The notes under the pieces: generated by a model
The model's database searches: none
Seen by the model: the letters and a program-made list of their open reading frames with translations, nothing else
What the model was told of the DNA's origin: nothing
Shown here: piece after piece, positions 48,003 through 57,291 of the stretch
Numbering within the stretch: position 1 is the first letter of the stretch
How the letters are laid out: every line of letters starts with the position of its first letter
Origin: Thermophagus xiamenensis
Lineage (GTDB): Bacteria > Bacteroidota > Bacteroidia > Bacteroidales > Marinilabiliaceae
Direction: 5' to 3'
Assembly (NCBI RefSeq): GCF_900112795.1
Contig: NZ_FONA01000019.1
Location: 33,071 to 97,070, forward strand
DNA length: 64,000 nucleotides
Made by a program: the position numbers and the translations under genes

Positions 48003-49345
48003 TTTTTTCGTTTTTTTAATCCCCAATAATGATACACTTTTGTTAAATACTTAAGAAAAAGCAAAAATTTTCTCATCTTTTTATCAAACACCACAGCATT
48101 AGGATTACTATTCCACAATTCCAAGCTTTTCCTTCGGACAATCATTCTCATCCTTTGAACCAACATAAAACTAAAACTAATCTTCTCATTAAATCTTTTG
48201 GGCGGAATAAAACCCTTCTTCTTTGCAATTTTAAGTCGAAATGAAAGACCGAGGTGCCTATGATTGAAACTTCCTTGCTGAGAAGTTAAAAATCGCTCCA
48301 ATGCCAATGATTCTATTACTAATTTATTGTCCTTAATCCCAGATTGAATTATCTCATTGGCTAAAAAAGATCGAGTTACAATAACATTGGTCCCAGCCCC
48401 GTCCTTATCATACGGAGGTAGCCATGCATCGCCTAAAGAAACATCTGCTAGCTCAGTGGTTACATCATCACAAAAATCACATGCATTAGCTTTAAATAAT
48501 CCTGTTCCCCACATATCGCCGACGGATCTCATTCTAAGAGTATGTTCTGATTGTCTATTTTTATTAATACAACCAAATAAATAATCTCCAGCAGTGCTTT
48601 CAATATTTTTAATACGATACTTTGGCTTTTCAATGTTTTGCTTTAGAACACCAGATTTTTCAGCTAAATACTCTGTAAAAAAACTACTTTTAACTCCACC
48701 GCAAATAATTCCTACTAAAAAAGGTATTTTCTCTTTCAACTCTGGTTTTTTATGTTGAGCTAAACGAACAGCTTTTATAAAGCAACCTACACCCACCACA
48801 GCAATTTTCCCTTTTAAATCTTGAATTTTCGACATTACTTCGCTAAGCGATACCGGAAAATATTTGGTTTTAGATGAGTTTATTAATTCTTCTTTTGAGT
48901 GACTAACCCCATATTCATAATATACTCCTTTCTTAGTCGATTCTTTTACACAAAAAACATTATCAACAATACCCCTTTCAAGCAATTCAGATAAAATAAA
49001 AGTTGCAATTCCCCCAGAAGAAGAATTTAAACGAAATTCCTTTGAATATCCAGCATAAATATCAAAATATTTTCCAATCCTTTTATGATATTTTGGAGCT
49101 CTTTTTAGAAAACTCTCAGCAAGTTCATTCTCGGTTCTTACTTCTTTGTTTGGGAAAGGGTTAAAAGGACAAACTAATAAACAAGCCCCATTACTATCAC
49201 ATTTGTCTGATAATTCAGGTATTAAAAAACCATATTTATTCCATTTCATTTCCAGTGCATTGTTTGGACAAATGTAAACACAAAGTCCACAACCAATACA
49301 AAGGTCATTATTAACTACATTGCCTAAAACTTTTGGAATGTTCAT
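47999..49345 (-). CDS. FrhB-like iron-sulfur protein (F420 hydrogenase beta C-terminal domain)
   Basis: A 448-residue cytoplasmic redox-type protein. C16-x2-C-x2-C-x3-C26-P in DLCIGCGLCVYICP binds a 4Fe-4S cluster; a second, irregular set follows (KCDSNGACLLVCPF). The FrhB-type region contains SSSGGIATFILSELLE, GVGCFIKAVRLAQ, RMRSVGDMWGTGLF, and CDFCDDVTTELADVSLGDAW. In Bacteroidota, clostridia and others, such proteins often sit beside polysaccharide pyruvyl transferases, as here; the reaction is unknown. It overlaps the flippase gene by four bases upstream and the pyruvyl transferase by four bases downstream. Confidence 0.85.
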   Translation of the reverse strand: MNIPKVLGNVVNNDLCIGCGLCVYICPNNALEMKWNKYGFLIPELSDKCDSNGACLLVCPFNPFPNKEVRTENELAESFLKRAPKYHKRIGKYFDIYAGYSKEFRLNSSSGGIATFILSELLERGIVDNVFCVKESTKKGVYYEYGVSHSKEELINSSKTKYFPVSLSEVMSKIQDLKGKIAVVGVGCFIKAVRLAQHKKPELKEKIPFLVGIICGGVKSSFFTEYLAEKSGVLKQNIEKPKYRIKNIESTAGDYLFGCINKNRQSEHTLRMRSVGDMWGTGLFKANACDFCDDVTTELADVSLGDAWLPPYDKDGAGTNVIVTRSFLANEIIQSGIKDNKLVIESLALERFLTSQQGSFNHRHLGLSFRLKIAKKKGFIPPKRFNEKISFSFMLVQRMRMIVRRKSLELWNSNPNAVVFDKKMRKFLLFLKYLTKVYHYWGLKKRKK

Positions 49346-50874
49346 TGACCTTTTATTTTAAAAAAAATTAATTTTAGCTTTTTATTTACAAAAATTTGTT
49401 CTGTTTTATCTAAACCAACAAAATAAACAGCCAACCCCACAGAGAACAAAGCAACTACTATACTTATAAATAATCTAAAAAATCCACTTTGTAAATAAAT
49501 ATTTGTAAAACAGGGAATAATTATTGAAATTATCGATACAAAAATTATTCTTAATAAAACTTCTTTAAAAAATTTCATAACATTTAATTTCACCAAAGGA
49601 CTAATAATCTTCAATCGAACAAATAATGCAATTATTGAAATTACAATGCCAATCCATAACGAAGATTCAGGAGCAAAGCCTAACTTCAAAAATAAATAAG
49701 ATACTGGAAGATTAAATAGCAATAAAGAACCTACAGCAGTTTGATATAACCTGATTTTACCAGAAGCTTGAGCAGCAGTCATTAATGGCCGTGAAATACT
49801 TTCAATTAGTATATTCACAACAACTAATTTTGTAAATATAACACTATAAACAGGCAAGGTTTTTAGCCAAATTTTTAAAATTATTTCTGTTTCAAATAAA
49901 ATAGGCAGAGACAAAGAAAATAACAAAAAAAAAGAGTATTTGGCGCCTCTGAAAATTAACTGATGCATGTATTTTAAATTGTTGGCAGCAAAAGATTTAA
50001 CAATAGGAGGATTAAGTGCTATTTGAAAATTTTGCACAAACTGATTAACAGCATTTTTTACACGAAAAGCAATTCCATAAGCTGCATTAACAACTGGGCC
50101 GAAAAATATATTTAACAAAACATTAATACCCTGTCCCATAATTACCCCAGCAGAATTTCCCCATAGATTCCAGCCGGCATAACTAAAAAGAATTTTAAAG
50201 AGTGATGAATTCCAATAAAAACGAAACTTACTCTCTTCATATTTAATATGACAATATACTCCTGTTAAAAACTTTATGAGAAAAATAACCCCAAATAACA
50301 ATACAGCATAAAATTTCAATTTATCTAATCCAAACATTTGCAAAACAAATACAACAAAAAGCTTTAAACTTACTTCAGCTATACTTATCCATGCAAAAAT
50401 ATCCATTCTTTCGTGAGCAATAATTATTGCTTTGTATGGAACACTAATCATTTCAATAATTAACATTGCTAAGGAAAAATGGTACACCCAAGCCGCAGCT
50501 TCCATTCGATCCACTGGAATAGTTAACTGTGTCTTGAGAAACCATAATCCAATAGTTTCACCGAGTATAAAAATTACAAAGGAAATAAGAAGATGAATAT
50601 TTATACTCATATTAAACACATTATGAAGCTTTGTTTTATCTTCCTTCCCAAGTTCAAAAGCTAAAAACCGTTGAGTTGCTGAAGCCATAGCGTTATTCAG
50701 GAAGGAAAGCATGGTCACAAAACCTGCCACTGCATTGTAAATACCAAAATCCTCAATCCCCAAGGTATTAAGCACAATACGAGAGGTATACAATGACACT
50801 CCCATAATCAGGAACATCCGTATATATAACATGAATGTATTCTTGGCAATTCTTTTTGTTCTCTGGTCTACCAT
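49342..50874 (-). CDS. Oligosaccharide flippase (Wzx, polysaccharide transporter family)
   Basis: A 510-residue inner-membrane protein with about fourteen helices. RIAKNTFMLYIRMFLIMGVSLYTSRIVLNTLG (helix 1, split into repeated motif), GIYNAVAGFVTMLSFLNNAM and the related second-half segments match the MATE/PST flippases that turn lipid-linked repeat units to the periplasmic face. The end overlaps the FrhB-like gene by four bases. A candidate promoter lies about 100 bases upstream, so it may start its own transcript. Confidence 0.9.
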   Translation of the reverse strand: MVDQRTKRIAKNTFMLYIRMFLIMGVSLYTSRIVLNTLGIEDFGIYNAVAGFVTMLSFLNNAMASATQRFLAFELGKEDKTKLHNVFNMSINIHLLISFVIFILGETIGLWFLKTQLTIPVDRMEAAAWVYHFSLAMLIIEMISVPYKAIIIAHERMDIFAWISIAEVSLKLFVVFVLQMFGLDKLKFYAVLLFGVIFLIKFLTGVYCHIKYEESKFRFYWNSSLFKILFSYAGWNLWGNSAGVIMGQGINVLLNIFFGPVVNAAYGIAFRVKNAVNQFVQNFQIALNPPIVKSFAANNLKYMHQLIFRGAKYSFFLLFSLSLPILFETEIILKIWLKTLPVYSVIFTKLVVVNILIESISRPLMTAAQASGKIRLYQTAVGSLLLFNLPVSYLFLKLGFAPESSLWIGIVISIIALFVRLKIISPLVKLNVMKFFKEVLLRIIFVSIISIIIPCFTNIYLQSGFFRLFISIVVALFSVGLAVYFVGLDKTEQIFVNKKLKLIFFKIKGQ

Positions 50875-50980
50875 TCAAAAAACACCTTACTAAAAATCTA
50901 CAATGACAAAAACCCATTCTTAAAACTTAATTTTAAGTCTAATGGGACCTTTACCCAAAGCATTGCATTTATTAGAAAAA

Positions 50981-50988
50981 CAAATTTA
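50981..50988 (-). promoter_or_regulatory. Candidate -7 box TAAATTTG ahead of wzx
   Basis: Matches TAnnTTTG on the minus strand, giving a leader of about 100 bases. The 324-base gap 50875-51198 shows no gene or repeat module otherwise. Confidence 0.4.
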
Positions 50989-51198
50989 ACGATGAAAAAC
51001 TTATCCTTTCCTATATTTAAATTCTCTATTTTTAAATCAATAGATTGCAATCTCAAAAGACTATAGCACCAGCACTACACACGTTTGAACCTATTTCATT
51101 TATTAAAGACCCTCAATATTCAGCAACTTATATCTATAGATACAAGGCAAGGAATAACACTATTTCTATATCAATCAAATTTCATCAATCCATCTCCT

Positions 51199-51507
51199 TC
51201 ACCCAATCCTCACCCCCACTCTATCAATATGCTCTTTAAGTGCCTGTTCTTTAATATTTTTATAAATAACAACATCCAAATGGTAGGGCAGCGAGAGTTC
51301 GTCAAGTTCCAGCTCAATTTTTCTAAGAGAGGTCATGTTCAATTTATCACCAATCAGAGCTATGTCTATATCACTTCCTTCCTTAAAAGTACCTTTAGCC
51401 CTGGAGCCGAACAGAATAACGCCTTCGACATCTTTGTTTTTGGAAAAAACGCTGCGTAAGGCATCCATTGTTTTTTTGGTTAAACCGTATTTGTTCCTGC
51501 TCTCCAT
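51199..51507 (-). CDS. MNT-type nucleotidyltransferase (antitoxin-like)
   Basis: A 102-residue minimal nucleotidyltransferase. GSRAKGTFKEGSDIDIALIG (34-53) is the GSx10-DxD active site, with Asp46 and Asp48 as metal ligands. Such proteins pair with HEPN proteins; in the characterised MntA-HepT systems the MNT partner polyadenylylates (AMPylates) the HEPN toxin and neutralises it. The gene follows the HEPN gene by about 100 bases on the same strand. Nothing around it suggests a role in polysaccharide synthesis. Confidence 0.85.
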   Translation of the reverse strand: MESRNKYGLTKKTMDALRSVFSKNKDVEGVILFGSRAKGTFKEGSDIDIALIGDKLNMTSLRKIELELDELSLPYHLDVVIYKNIKEQALKEHIDRVGVRIG

Positions 51508-51607
51508 AAAGGTGCTGAATATTCTTCTGATTATAATCGCAATGCAATTAAATTTAAATACAATACTTTAGTTACACTTAATTTGTTCTGCCTTCCTGCC
51601 TGACCTA

Positions 51608-52003
51608 TCATAAATATTGCCTAAGATTGCTATCCAACTGACAGAAAAGAGAGTAATAAACCTGACGTATTGCATCAATAATTTCTTGGGCAGTATCTTC
51701 ATCATAAGTATGAGAGGACCGATTACGATCCTTAAGCATCTCCATCCATTTTTCACCATCTGATATCAATCCATCCTTAAAAGCTTGTTTAATCACAGGG
51801 CGAGGGCCTTTAATTCCTTCATAACCTGATTCTTCTTCCAAAACATCTTGTAGCGTTTTCCATGCCAGTTCAAAGGTATATTCAAAGGCCTGAATAAGCC
51901 CTTGCTCTTCCATTTCATTTAGCGTAGTGTGCTTAAGGAACCTTGAAAGCTGTTCCAAGGCTTTTTTATAATTATTGTATCGTTGTTTCCAGCGAATATC
52001 CAT
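51608..52003 (-). CDS. HEPN-domain protein, HI0074-like (toxin-like partner)
   Basis: A 131-residue all-helical protein of the nucleotidyltransferase-substrate-binding (HI0074) family. LIQAFEYTFELAWKTLQDVL (36-55) is the conserved helix, GPRPVIKQAFKDGLI the following segment, and RNRSSHTYDED (93-103) holds the R-x4-H ribonuclease motif of HEPN proteins. Alone it would be an RNA-cleaving toxin; with the MNT gene next to it, it makes a HEPN/MNT toxin-antitoxin pair. It lies between wzz (89 bases upstream) and wzx, inside the polysaccharide locus. Confidence 0.85.
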   Translation of the reverse strand: MDIRWKQRYNNYKKALEQLSRFLKHTTLNEMEEQGLIQAFEYTFELAWKTLQDVLEEESGYEGIKGPRPVIKQAFKDGLISDGEKWMEMLKDRNRSSHTYDEDTAQEIIDAIRQVYYSLFCQLDSNLRQYL

Positions 52004-52091
52004 GAAAAAGTGTTATGAGCAAAGAATTTTTAATTTTTCATCCGTCAGGTACCCACCCTCGCGGCAGGTATCTCCCAACCCACTGAAATTC

Positions 52092-53213
52092 TCACCAGGC
52101 CTCTTTAAACTTCCTGACCATCATTTGTCCAAAGATAACGCCGATACCTAAAAAGCCCCCCAGGAAGATACTAACAACCATTATGAGCGATCTTTTAGGT
52201 GCCGATTTTTCGATTGGGATTTTAACCGGTTCAATGATTGAGAATGCCGGTGTATCCTGTTTAACTGCTATTTCGGCCTGTTCCAGCTGTTCGGCAAGGT
52301 TTTGGTAAACCTGAGCAGCAAGATTGTAGGCATCGCTCAACTCCTGATAACGCATATCGGTGCGCTCTTCAACAACATTACGGTTGCGGTTGCGGTAATC
52401 GAAAAAAGCAGCTCTTGCCTTTTCAAACTCTGCCTTTTTCTCGTTGTATCTGGCCTGAATAAATTCCAGATTATTGCGTGCTTGCCGGGTCTTGTATTCA
52501 ATAATATACTTTTGAAGTAATTCTACTGTCTTTTGAGCTACCTGCGCAGAAAGTAACGGTTCTTCCATTTCTGTTGATATGGTGACCAGGCCTGTCTCTT
52601 GATCTACCTCAACAGAAATTCGCTCCATCATGGTTTCAAAAATCCTCTGCTCTTCTTTACTCAACTTTTTAATAGGACCAGATTCTATATCGCTTCCCAA
52701 CTCATCTTTTTTACCCATCAAAGCATTCTTGATGGTCCATGGCAATTTAATAGTGAACTTAATAAGATAATCGGCCAATCCGGGAATGGTATCTTTAATC
52801 ATTTTATCGTAAATAGAAACAGGTTCCGGCTCATCTTCATATTGGAAAGGCTGATGTACCAGTTCATTAAGAAAAGGATAACTTTGAATAACTTTAGGAT
52901 ACAAATCGGGCTGTATTCCGCCGTTGTTCCCCATCATGGAGCTTATGTTAATGCCGGCCATACTTGCCAGTCCACTGAGGCCACCCAAATCATTTTTTTC
53001 ATCGGTCTGAGGGAGGATGGTAGCTGAAGCACTAAATTTTACAGGGCTTAGAAGAGCTACAAGCAAACCTATAACAATAGCCACTCCTATCGAATAAAAA
53101 ATAGTCTTACGCTTATCCCAAATAACGTGAGCCAGCGCAATAAAATCAATTTCATCATCTTTTATGATGGGTCGTTCGTTAGACGAAACATTATAGCGGG
53201 TTTCATTCTCCAT
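52092..53213 (-). CDS. Wzz-type chain-length determinant (GNVR) protein
   Basis: A 373-residue polysaccharide co-polymerase. It has TM1 (TIFYSIGVAIVIGLLVALLS, about 36-55), a periplasmic region with a coiled coil (about 215-315: QARNNLEFIQARYNEKKAEF), a proline-rich PVKIPIEKSAPKRS segment and TM2 (about 340-365). No tyrosine-kinase domain is fused, so it is the short Wzz form. The GGLSGLASMAGINISSMMG insert is common in Bacteroidota. It sets polymer length with Wzy and follows the SLBB exporter by 56 bases. Confidence 0.9.
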   Translation of the reverse strand: MENETRYNVSSNERPIIKDDEIDFIALAHVIWDKRKTIFYSIGVAIVIGLLVALLSPVKFSASATILPQTDEKNDLGGLSGLASMAGINISSMMGNNGGIQPDLYPKVIQSYPFLNELVHQPFQYEDEPEPVSIYDKMIKDTIPGLADYLIKFTIKLPWTIKNALMGKKDELGSDIESGPIKKLSKEEQRIFETMMERISVEVDQETGLVTISTEMEEPLLSAQVAQKTVELLQKYIIEYKTRQARNNLEFIQARYNEKKAEFEKARAAFFDYRNRNRNVVEERTDMRYQELSDAYNLAAQVYQNLAEQLEQAEIAVKQDTPAFSIIEPVKIPIEKSAPKRSLIMVVSIFLGGFLGIGVIFGQMMVRKFKEAW

Positions 53214-53269
53214 AATAAAAAAATTATGCCTGAAAAAACAGGAAATAAAAATCGTATTCTATCTAATTA

Positions 53270-55681
53270 TCAGTTAATGGCATTAACAATAGTAACTACA
53301 GTCAGAGCCAGCGAAGCCACACTGCTGCCTATGCTAATCCACGCTGAGGCTGGTAAAGGCTCTCTTTGTCTTTTTGCTGGTACAATAATTTCGCAACCCG
53401 GAAAAACTTTAGGATAGTTTCGAACAAATAAAAATTTTGTAGTAGCAGCAGCTTTACCATTAGGATAAACAACATAAGTTTTTCCTTTCTTGGCAGAATC
53501 GGAAAATCCTCCGCTTTGATTGATATAATACCGTAAAGTACGACCTTTCACAAATGGGGTACTGTTGGGATTCAGCACCTCACCCTGAATTCTAACTGTT
53601 TGTAGTTCCCTCGGGATAATAATTTCATCTCCATCCTGCAAAAAAATGTCATCTTTACTTCCCGGATTTTTTAAAGCCTCTCTCAAATCAATAGCCACCA
53701 CCTCAAAACCAAGATTTTCAAATTGTAAAGAAGTATCTTGTTTCATCAATTTCTCTCTAAGCCGTTTTACTTTGGGGGAAACTTCAACTTTTCTGGTAAG
53801 AATAGCACCTTCGGGAAATGCTTCAGGTGTCAGACCACCGGCTCGTTTAATCAGAGCAGAAATCCTTTCCTTTCTGTTGGTAAGCGTGTAATCCCCGGCA
53901 TAAATCACCTCACCTGCAATTTTCACGGAACCGGTTGTAACAAAACCGGGGGCTTTACGAACATATACTTTATCAAATGGCTGAAGAACAAACTCCTGAT
54001 CCTCAGCGTTAAGTTTCAAGTCCCTGGATACGGCAAACTGGAACAAATGCCCTGTTCGCACCTGATACATAGAGGCTTCTTCGTAACTTAAACGACGGGA
54101 TATTTCTATATAAGAGTTGGAAGCTGACTCAAGAAAACCACCTGACAAAGCGATAAGATCGGCTAAGGTCATCCCTTCTCGATATTCATAAGCACCTGGA
54201 GAAGCTACTTCGCCTCTTATTTCCAATGTTCTCTGTTGCCGCAGATCGTCAATGGAATAAATGGTGACAATATCTTCGCGTTGCAATTTCAGATCAAAGT
54301 TTCCGGCAATCAACTCTTTAACGCTGAAAGGAATATTTTGTAACTGATTATTTTCATCAAGACGCAGAATTTGAGCACGCTCCATAAAAGCATCTTCTCT
54401 CAATCCATCAGCTTGATTCAACAATTCAGAAAGCATCAGGCCGTCCCCCAGCTCATAATTACCGGGACGCATAACGGCACCTTCCAGAATTACCCTATTT
54501 TCTATGCGTTGTGTCATTACTCCGGCATATAAACTATCACCGTTTTGAACCAATTCTGATTCAAACTGGTCGGTTGTAAGACTCCGGAACAGCATACGCC
54601 GGGATTCGTTTCTGAAAATTTCCACCCGGTCATGGTACGCCTTATCGGTGAAACCTCCGGCATATTTAATCATATCGGCAACCGTTTCGCCCTCTTTTGC
54701 TTCAAAGATTCCGGTTCGTTTAAATTCCCCTCCAACCCGGATTCGATTAAGGTATGCCGGAACCAAAATAACATCATCATCGCGGAGGGTAATATTATGG
54801 GAAGCATTACCATTAATCAGGTAATCATATACATCCAAAGTTTTAATAACCTTACCTTCGCGGATCACTTTAATGTTTCTAAACGAACCATTAAGGTTGG
54901 GACCTCCGGCCAGATAAAGAGCATTAAAAACCGTGGCTGTTCCGGGAAGGGTATAACTGCCCGGAGCAAAGACATCACCAATGACATGAACTTTAATGGG
55001 CCTAATTTGTCCCAGATAAATATTAGCGAAAGTTTTAGGATTATCACCTTTTAGTTCACTATAAATAAGGACCAACTTATTAAAAACCTTCTCTCTGGCT
55101 TTTCCCAGAGTAAGTCCCTCAATCTGAACGGCACCAACACCGGGGATATTAATATTCCCGGAATTATCAACCGTTAACTGGTAGCTTTGTTCCGACACAC
55201 CCCAAATATCGATATAAATTACGTCGCCGGGACCTATAATATAGGAATCGGAAACAGGTAAGTTAACACTCGGTTCAAAAGTTAAATTCTCAGAATTAAA
55301 AAAGCTAAAACCAAACAAATTCCTTTCTTCCTCCCCCGGTATAATTACTTTTTTCTCGGATAATTGTTCACCAAAAGATGTTTCACCACCTAAAGATTGA
55401 ATTGAATCCTGGCCGGATGAGTCGGCACCCAGGCCTAAAGCTTCAAATCTTTGACGCAGCTCATTAATCTGTTGACTAGTAAAGCCACGTGCTAAAGCCA
55501 GTGACATGGCTTGCTCCTCAGACAGTCCCCGGCTCATTATTTCATTATAAATTTGCTGAATCTGGCTATCGCTCAATTCGGAAATTTTTATTTCCCTGGG
55601 GTTAATATTCTGCTGGGCATAACCCTCTATGGAAAAAAACGAAGCCACTACCAGAAAAAAAAGAATAATCTGTTTCCGCAT
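53270..55681 (-). CDS. SLBB-domain polysaccharide export protein (Wza-like)
   Basis: An 803-residue outer-membrane export protein with a signal peptide (FFSIEGYAQQ), an N-terminal region with ISELSDSQIQQIYNEIMSRG, a Poly_export domain (IIGPGDVIYIDIWGVSEQSY, about 144-163) and about six SLBB repeats (VHVIGDVFAPGSYTLPG, VRVGGEFKRTGIFEAKEG, LEIRGEVASPGAYEYREG, VKIAGEVIYAGDYTL, VRIQGEVLNPNSTPF). A hydrophobic stretch at the very C-terminus (SIGSSVASLALTVVTIVNAI) may form the outer-membrane helix, as in Wza. It is the first gene of the minus-strand locus. Confidence 0.92.
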   Translation of the reverse strand: MRKQIILFFLVVASFFSIEGYAQQNINPREIKISELSDSQIQQIYNEIMSRGLSEEQAMSLALARGFTSQQINELRQRFEALGLGADSSGQDSIQSLGGETSFGEQLSEKKVIIPGEEERNLFGFSFFNSENLTFEPSVNLPVSDSYIIGPGDVIYIDIWGVSEQSYQLTVDNSGNINIPGVGAVQIEGLTLGKAREKVFNKLVLIYSELKGDNPKTFANIYLGQIRPIKVHVIGDVFAPGSYTLPGTATVFNALYLAGGPNLNGSFRNIKVIREGKVIKTLDVYDYLINGNASHNITLRDDDVILVPAYLNRIRVGGEFKRTGIFEAKEGETVADMIKYAGGFTDKAYHDRVEIFRNESRRMLFRSLTTDQFESELVQNGDSLYAGVMTQRIENRVILEGAVMRPGNYELGDGLMLSELLNQADGLREDAFMERAQILRLDENNQLQNIPFSVKELIAGNFDLKLQREDIVTIYSIDDLRQQRTLEIRGEVASPGAYEYREGMTLADLIALSGGFLESASNSYIEISRRLSYEEASMYQVRTGHLFQFAVSRDLKLNAEDQEFVLQPFDKVYVRKAPGFVTTGSVKIAGEVIYAGDYTLTNRKERISALIKRAGGLTPEAFPEGAILTRKVEVSPKVKRLREKLMKQDTSLQFENLGFEVVAIDLREALKNPGSKDDIFLQDGDEIIIPRELQTVRIQGEVLNPNSTPFVKGRTLRYYINQSGGFSDSAKKGKTYVVYPNGKAAATTKFLFVRNYPKVFPGCEIIVPAKRQREPLPASAWISIGSSVASLALTVVTIVNAIN

Positions 55682-55879
55682 AATAATTAAAGGATAAGAT
55701 AAATTGACTGATAACTTTTTGGCACACTACCGCTTCCTGACTCCCATTAAAGGTATGTCAGTAAAAAAATAACACCTAATAAGTATGACAAGAGAAGATA
55801 ACGATTTAATCAGGCTAATGTTTTTCTTCTGTTGCGTTTTATAATGATTTCCTTACAAAAAGGTTCATTTTTAGCAGCA

Positions 55880-55887
55880 CAAATTTA
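55880..55887 (-). promoter_or_regulatory. Candidate -7 box TAAATTTG ahead of the polysaccharide locus
   Basis: A TAnnTTTG match on the minus strand gives a leader of about 190 bases before the SLBB gene. No UpxY/NusG-like antitermination gene lies upstream. The -33 element is unclear. Confidence 0.4.
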
Positions 55888-55974
55888 TTAAAAAAGCGTT
55901 CCAAGCCACGAAAAAAAAACAAAAACTTTCCTTTTTCCGCATAAAGCTATCTAATTCGACAGTATAAAATTTAT

Positions 55975-56296
55975 CTAAGTAATATTTATACGGATGAAAC
56001 GAGCATGGCCAAGAAAACTTGTCACAACAAGAACATGTATAAACTTTAGGTCGTGCGAGTTCCATCCAACCAATAACTTAAGTAATATTACGGATGAAAC
56101 GAGCATGGCGGCATTTTGCCACAAAAGGACATGTATAAAAAGCCCTGGGCAGAAGTGCACAGGCAGAAGGCAGAAGAAGTGATTAGTCATTAGTTAACAA
56201 GTGGTTAGTATTAAATAACTAATGACTAACGACTATCCACTAACGACTACTTATAAGAAGCAATATATCAACGAAGTAAGTAAAATTTATACGAAT
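55975..56296. repeat. Composite repeat block upstream of the polysaccharide locus
   Basis: Two GGATGAAACGAGCATG modules in tandem (from 55992 and 56092), the first complete with GTGCGAGTTCCATCC and AACCAATAACTTAAGTAA, then CAGAAGTGCACAGGCAGAAGG, heptamer-complement runs (TAACGACTA) and AAGCAATATATCAACGAAGTAAGTAAAATTTATACGAAT. The orientation is that of the 33.5-34.0 kb block. The remaining 150 bases to the lspA stop hold nothing I can name. Confidence 0.82.
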
Positions 56297-56448
56297 AAAA
56301 AACATCACTAAAGCTTCAAGCGAAACACTTAAAGAAGTAAAATAGAAGAATTTTGATTGTAAAAGCCAACAGCAATATCGTAAAATATAGCAAAGTGTAA
56401 CTCACTAATCAGCACAGCCGGTTGCAGTAATAAACATGTAAACTAATC

Positions 56449-57066
56449 TCAAACAGCTAATTTTTCGTTTTTGAAAAACTGCTTCTGAAAAATAAAAATA
56501 GAAATAATTCCTAAGGTAATAGATGAGTCCGCAATGTTAAAAACCGGTCTGAAAAAAATAAATTCTTTTCCTCCCAAGACGGGTAACCATTGGGGATAAT
56601 GACCTGAGATAAGAGGGAAATAGAACATATCCACCACTCTGCCGTGCAGAAAAGGGGCGTAACCACCACCATCGGGGAAGAGAGTTGCCACCTGGGAATA
56701 ACTGTGGCTAAAAATCATTCCGTAAAACATACTGTCAATAATATTACCTAAGGCACCGGCCAGCACCATACTAATGCTGATTATCAAACCTTTGGGTGCT
56801 CCCTTACAGGAAAGTTTATACAAATACCAACCAATACCTGTAACTGCCACAATACGGAACAAACTCAGAAAAATCTTTCCCCAGTCCCCCCCCAATTCCA
56901 TGCCAAAAGCCATCCCGTTATTTTCGACAAAATGAATATAAAACCAGTCACCAATAACGGGAAACTCATCTCCCAGCATCATATTGGTTTTAACCCATAT
57001 TTTAAGAGACTGATCAATGATTAATATTGCTAAAATAATTAGTATTGGTGTTTTTAGTTTTCCCAT
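56449..57066 (-). CDS. lspA: Lipoprotein signal peptidase (signal peptidase II)
   Basis: Cleaves signal peptides of prolipoproteins in the inner membrane. The 205-residue protein has four helices and both catalytic aspartates: Asp111 in GALGNIIDSMFYG and Asp146 in GRVVDMFYFP, plus VENNGMAFGM (48-57). The loop between the aspartates is longer than in E. coli, normal for Bacteroidota. It closes the ileS-dksA-lspA group, but a 225-base gap with two hairpins separates it from dksA. Confidence 0.97.
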   Translation of the reverse strand: MGKLKTPILIILAILIIDQSLKIWVKTNMMLGDEFPVIGDWFYIHFVENNGMAFGMELGGDWGKIFLSLFRIVAVTGIGWYLYKLSCKGAPKGLIISISMVLAGALGNIIDSMFYGMIFSHSYSQVATLFPDGGGYAPFLHGRVVDMFYFPLISGHYPQWLPVLGGKEFIFFRPVFNIADSSITLGIISIFIFQKQFFKNEKLAV

Positions 57067-57144
57067 TCCCCCGACATTAAAAAGATTAGATAATTAGCTA
57101 TAAGATTGTTGGATGTTTAGATATAAGATGTTGGAAAATAAGGT

Positions 57145-57184
57145 CGGGCAGGAAATCATCTTATAGAGATGATAACAATGCCCG
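57145..57184 (-). other. Structured RNA element between dksA and lspA
   Basis: CGGGCA (57145-57150) pairs with TGCCCG (57179-57184), and inside, ATCATCT pairs with AGATGAT around a TATAG loop: a two-stem helix with an internal loop. On the minus strand it lies in the lspA leader. No T-run follows directly, so it reads as a leader structure rather than a plain terminator. Confidence 0.5.
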
Positions 57185-57194
57185 AACAAAACAA

Positions 57195-57232
57195 TCATAA
57201 AAATTTTACCGGAAGGCATATGATACCTTCCG
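57195..57232 (-). terminator. Possible terminator or attenuator after dksA
   Basis: Stem CGGAAGG/CCTTCCG (57210-57216 with 57226-57232) is followed on the minus strand by GTAAAATTTTTATG, a modest T-run. It could give partial termination between dksA and lspA. Confidence 0.5.
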
Positions 57233-57291
57233 TATCAAAAAATTCCGTTTTATCACCTTTGTGACACCACACTGCTTGAATACAAAACCTG

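Noticed and set aside
55994..56182. Small recurrent frame beginning MKRAW in the dispersed repeat
   Set aside because: The ATGAAACGAGCATGG core gives this start in several copies, but the following codons differ or stop at once between copies, so it is not a conserved peptide.
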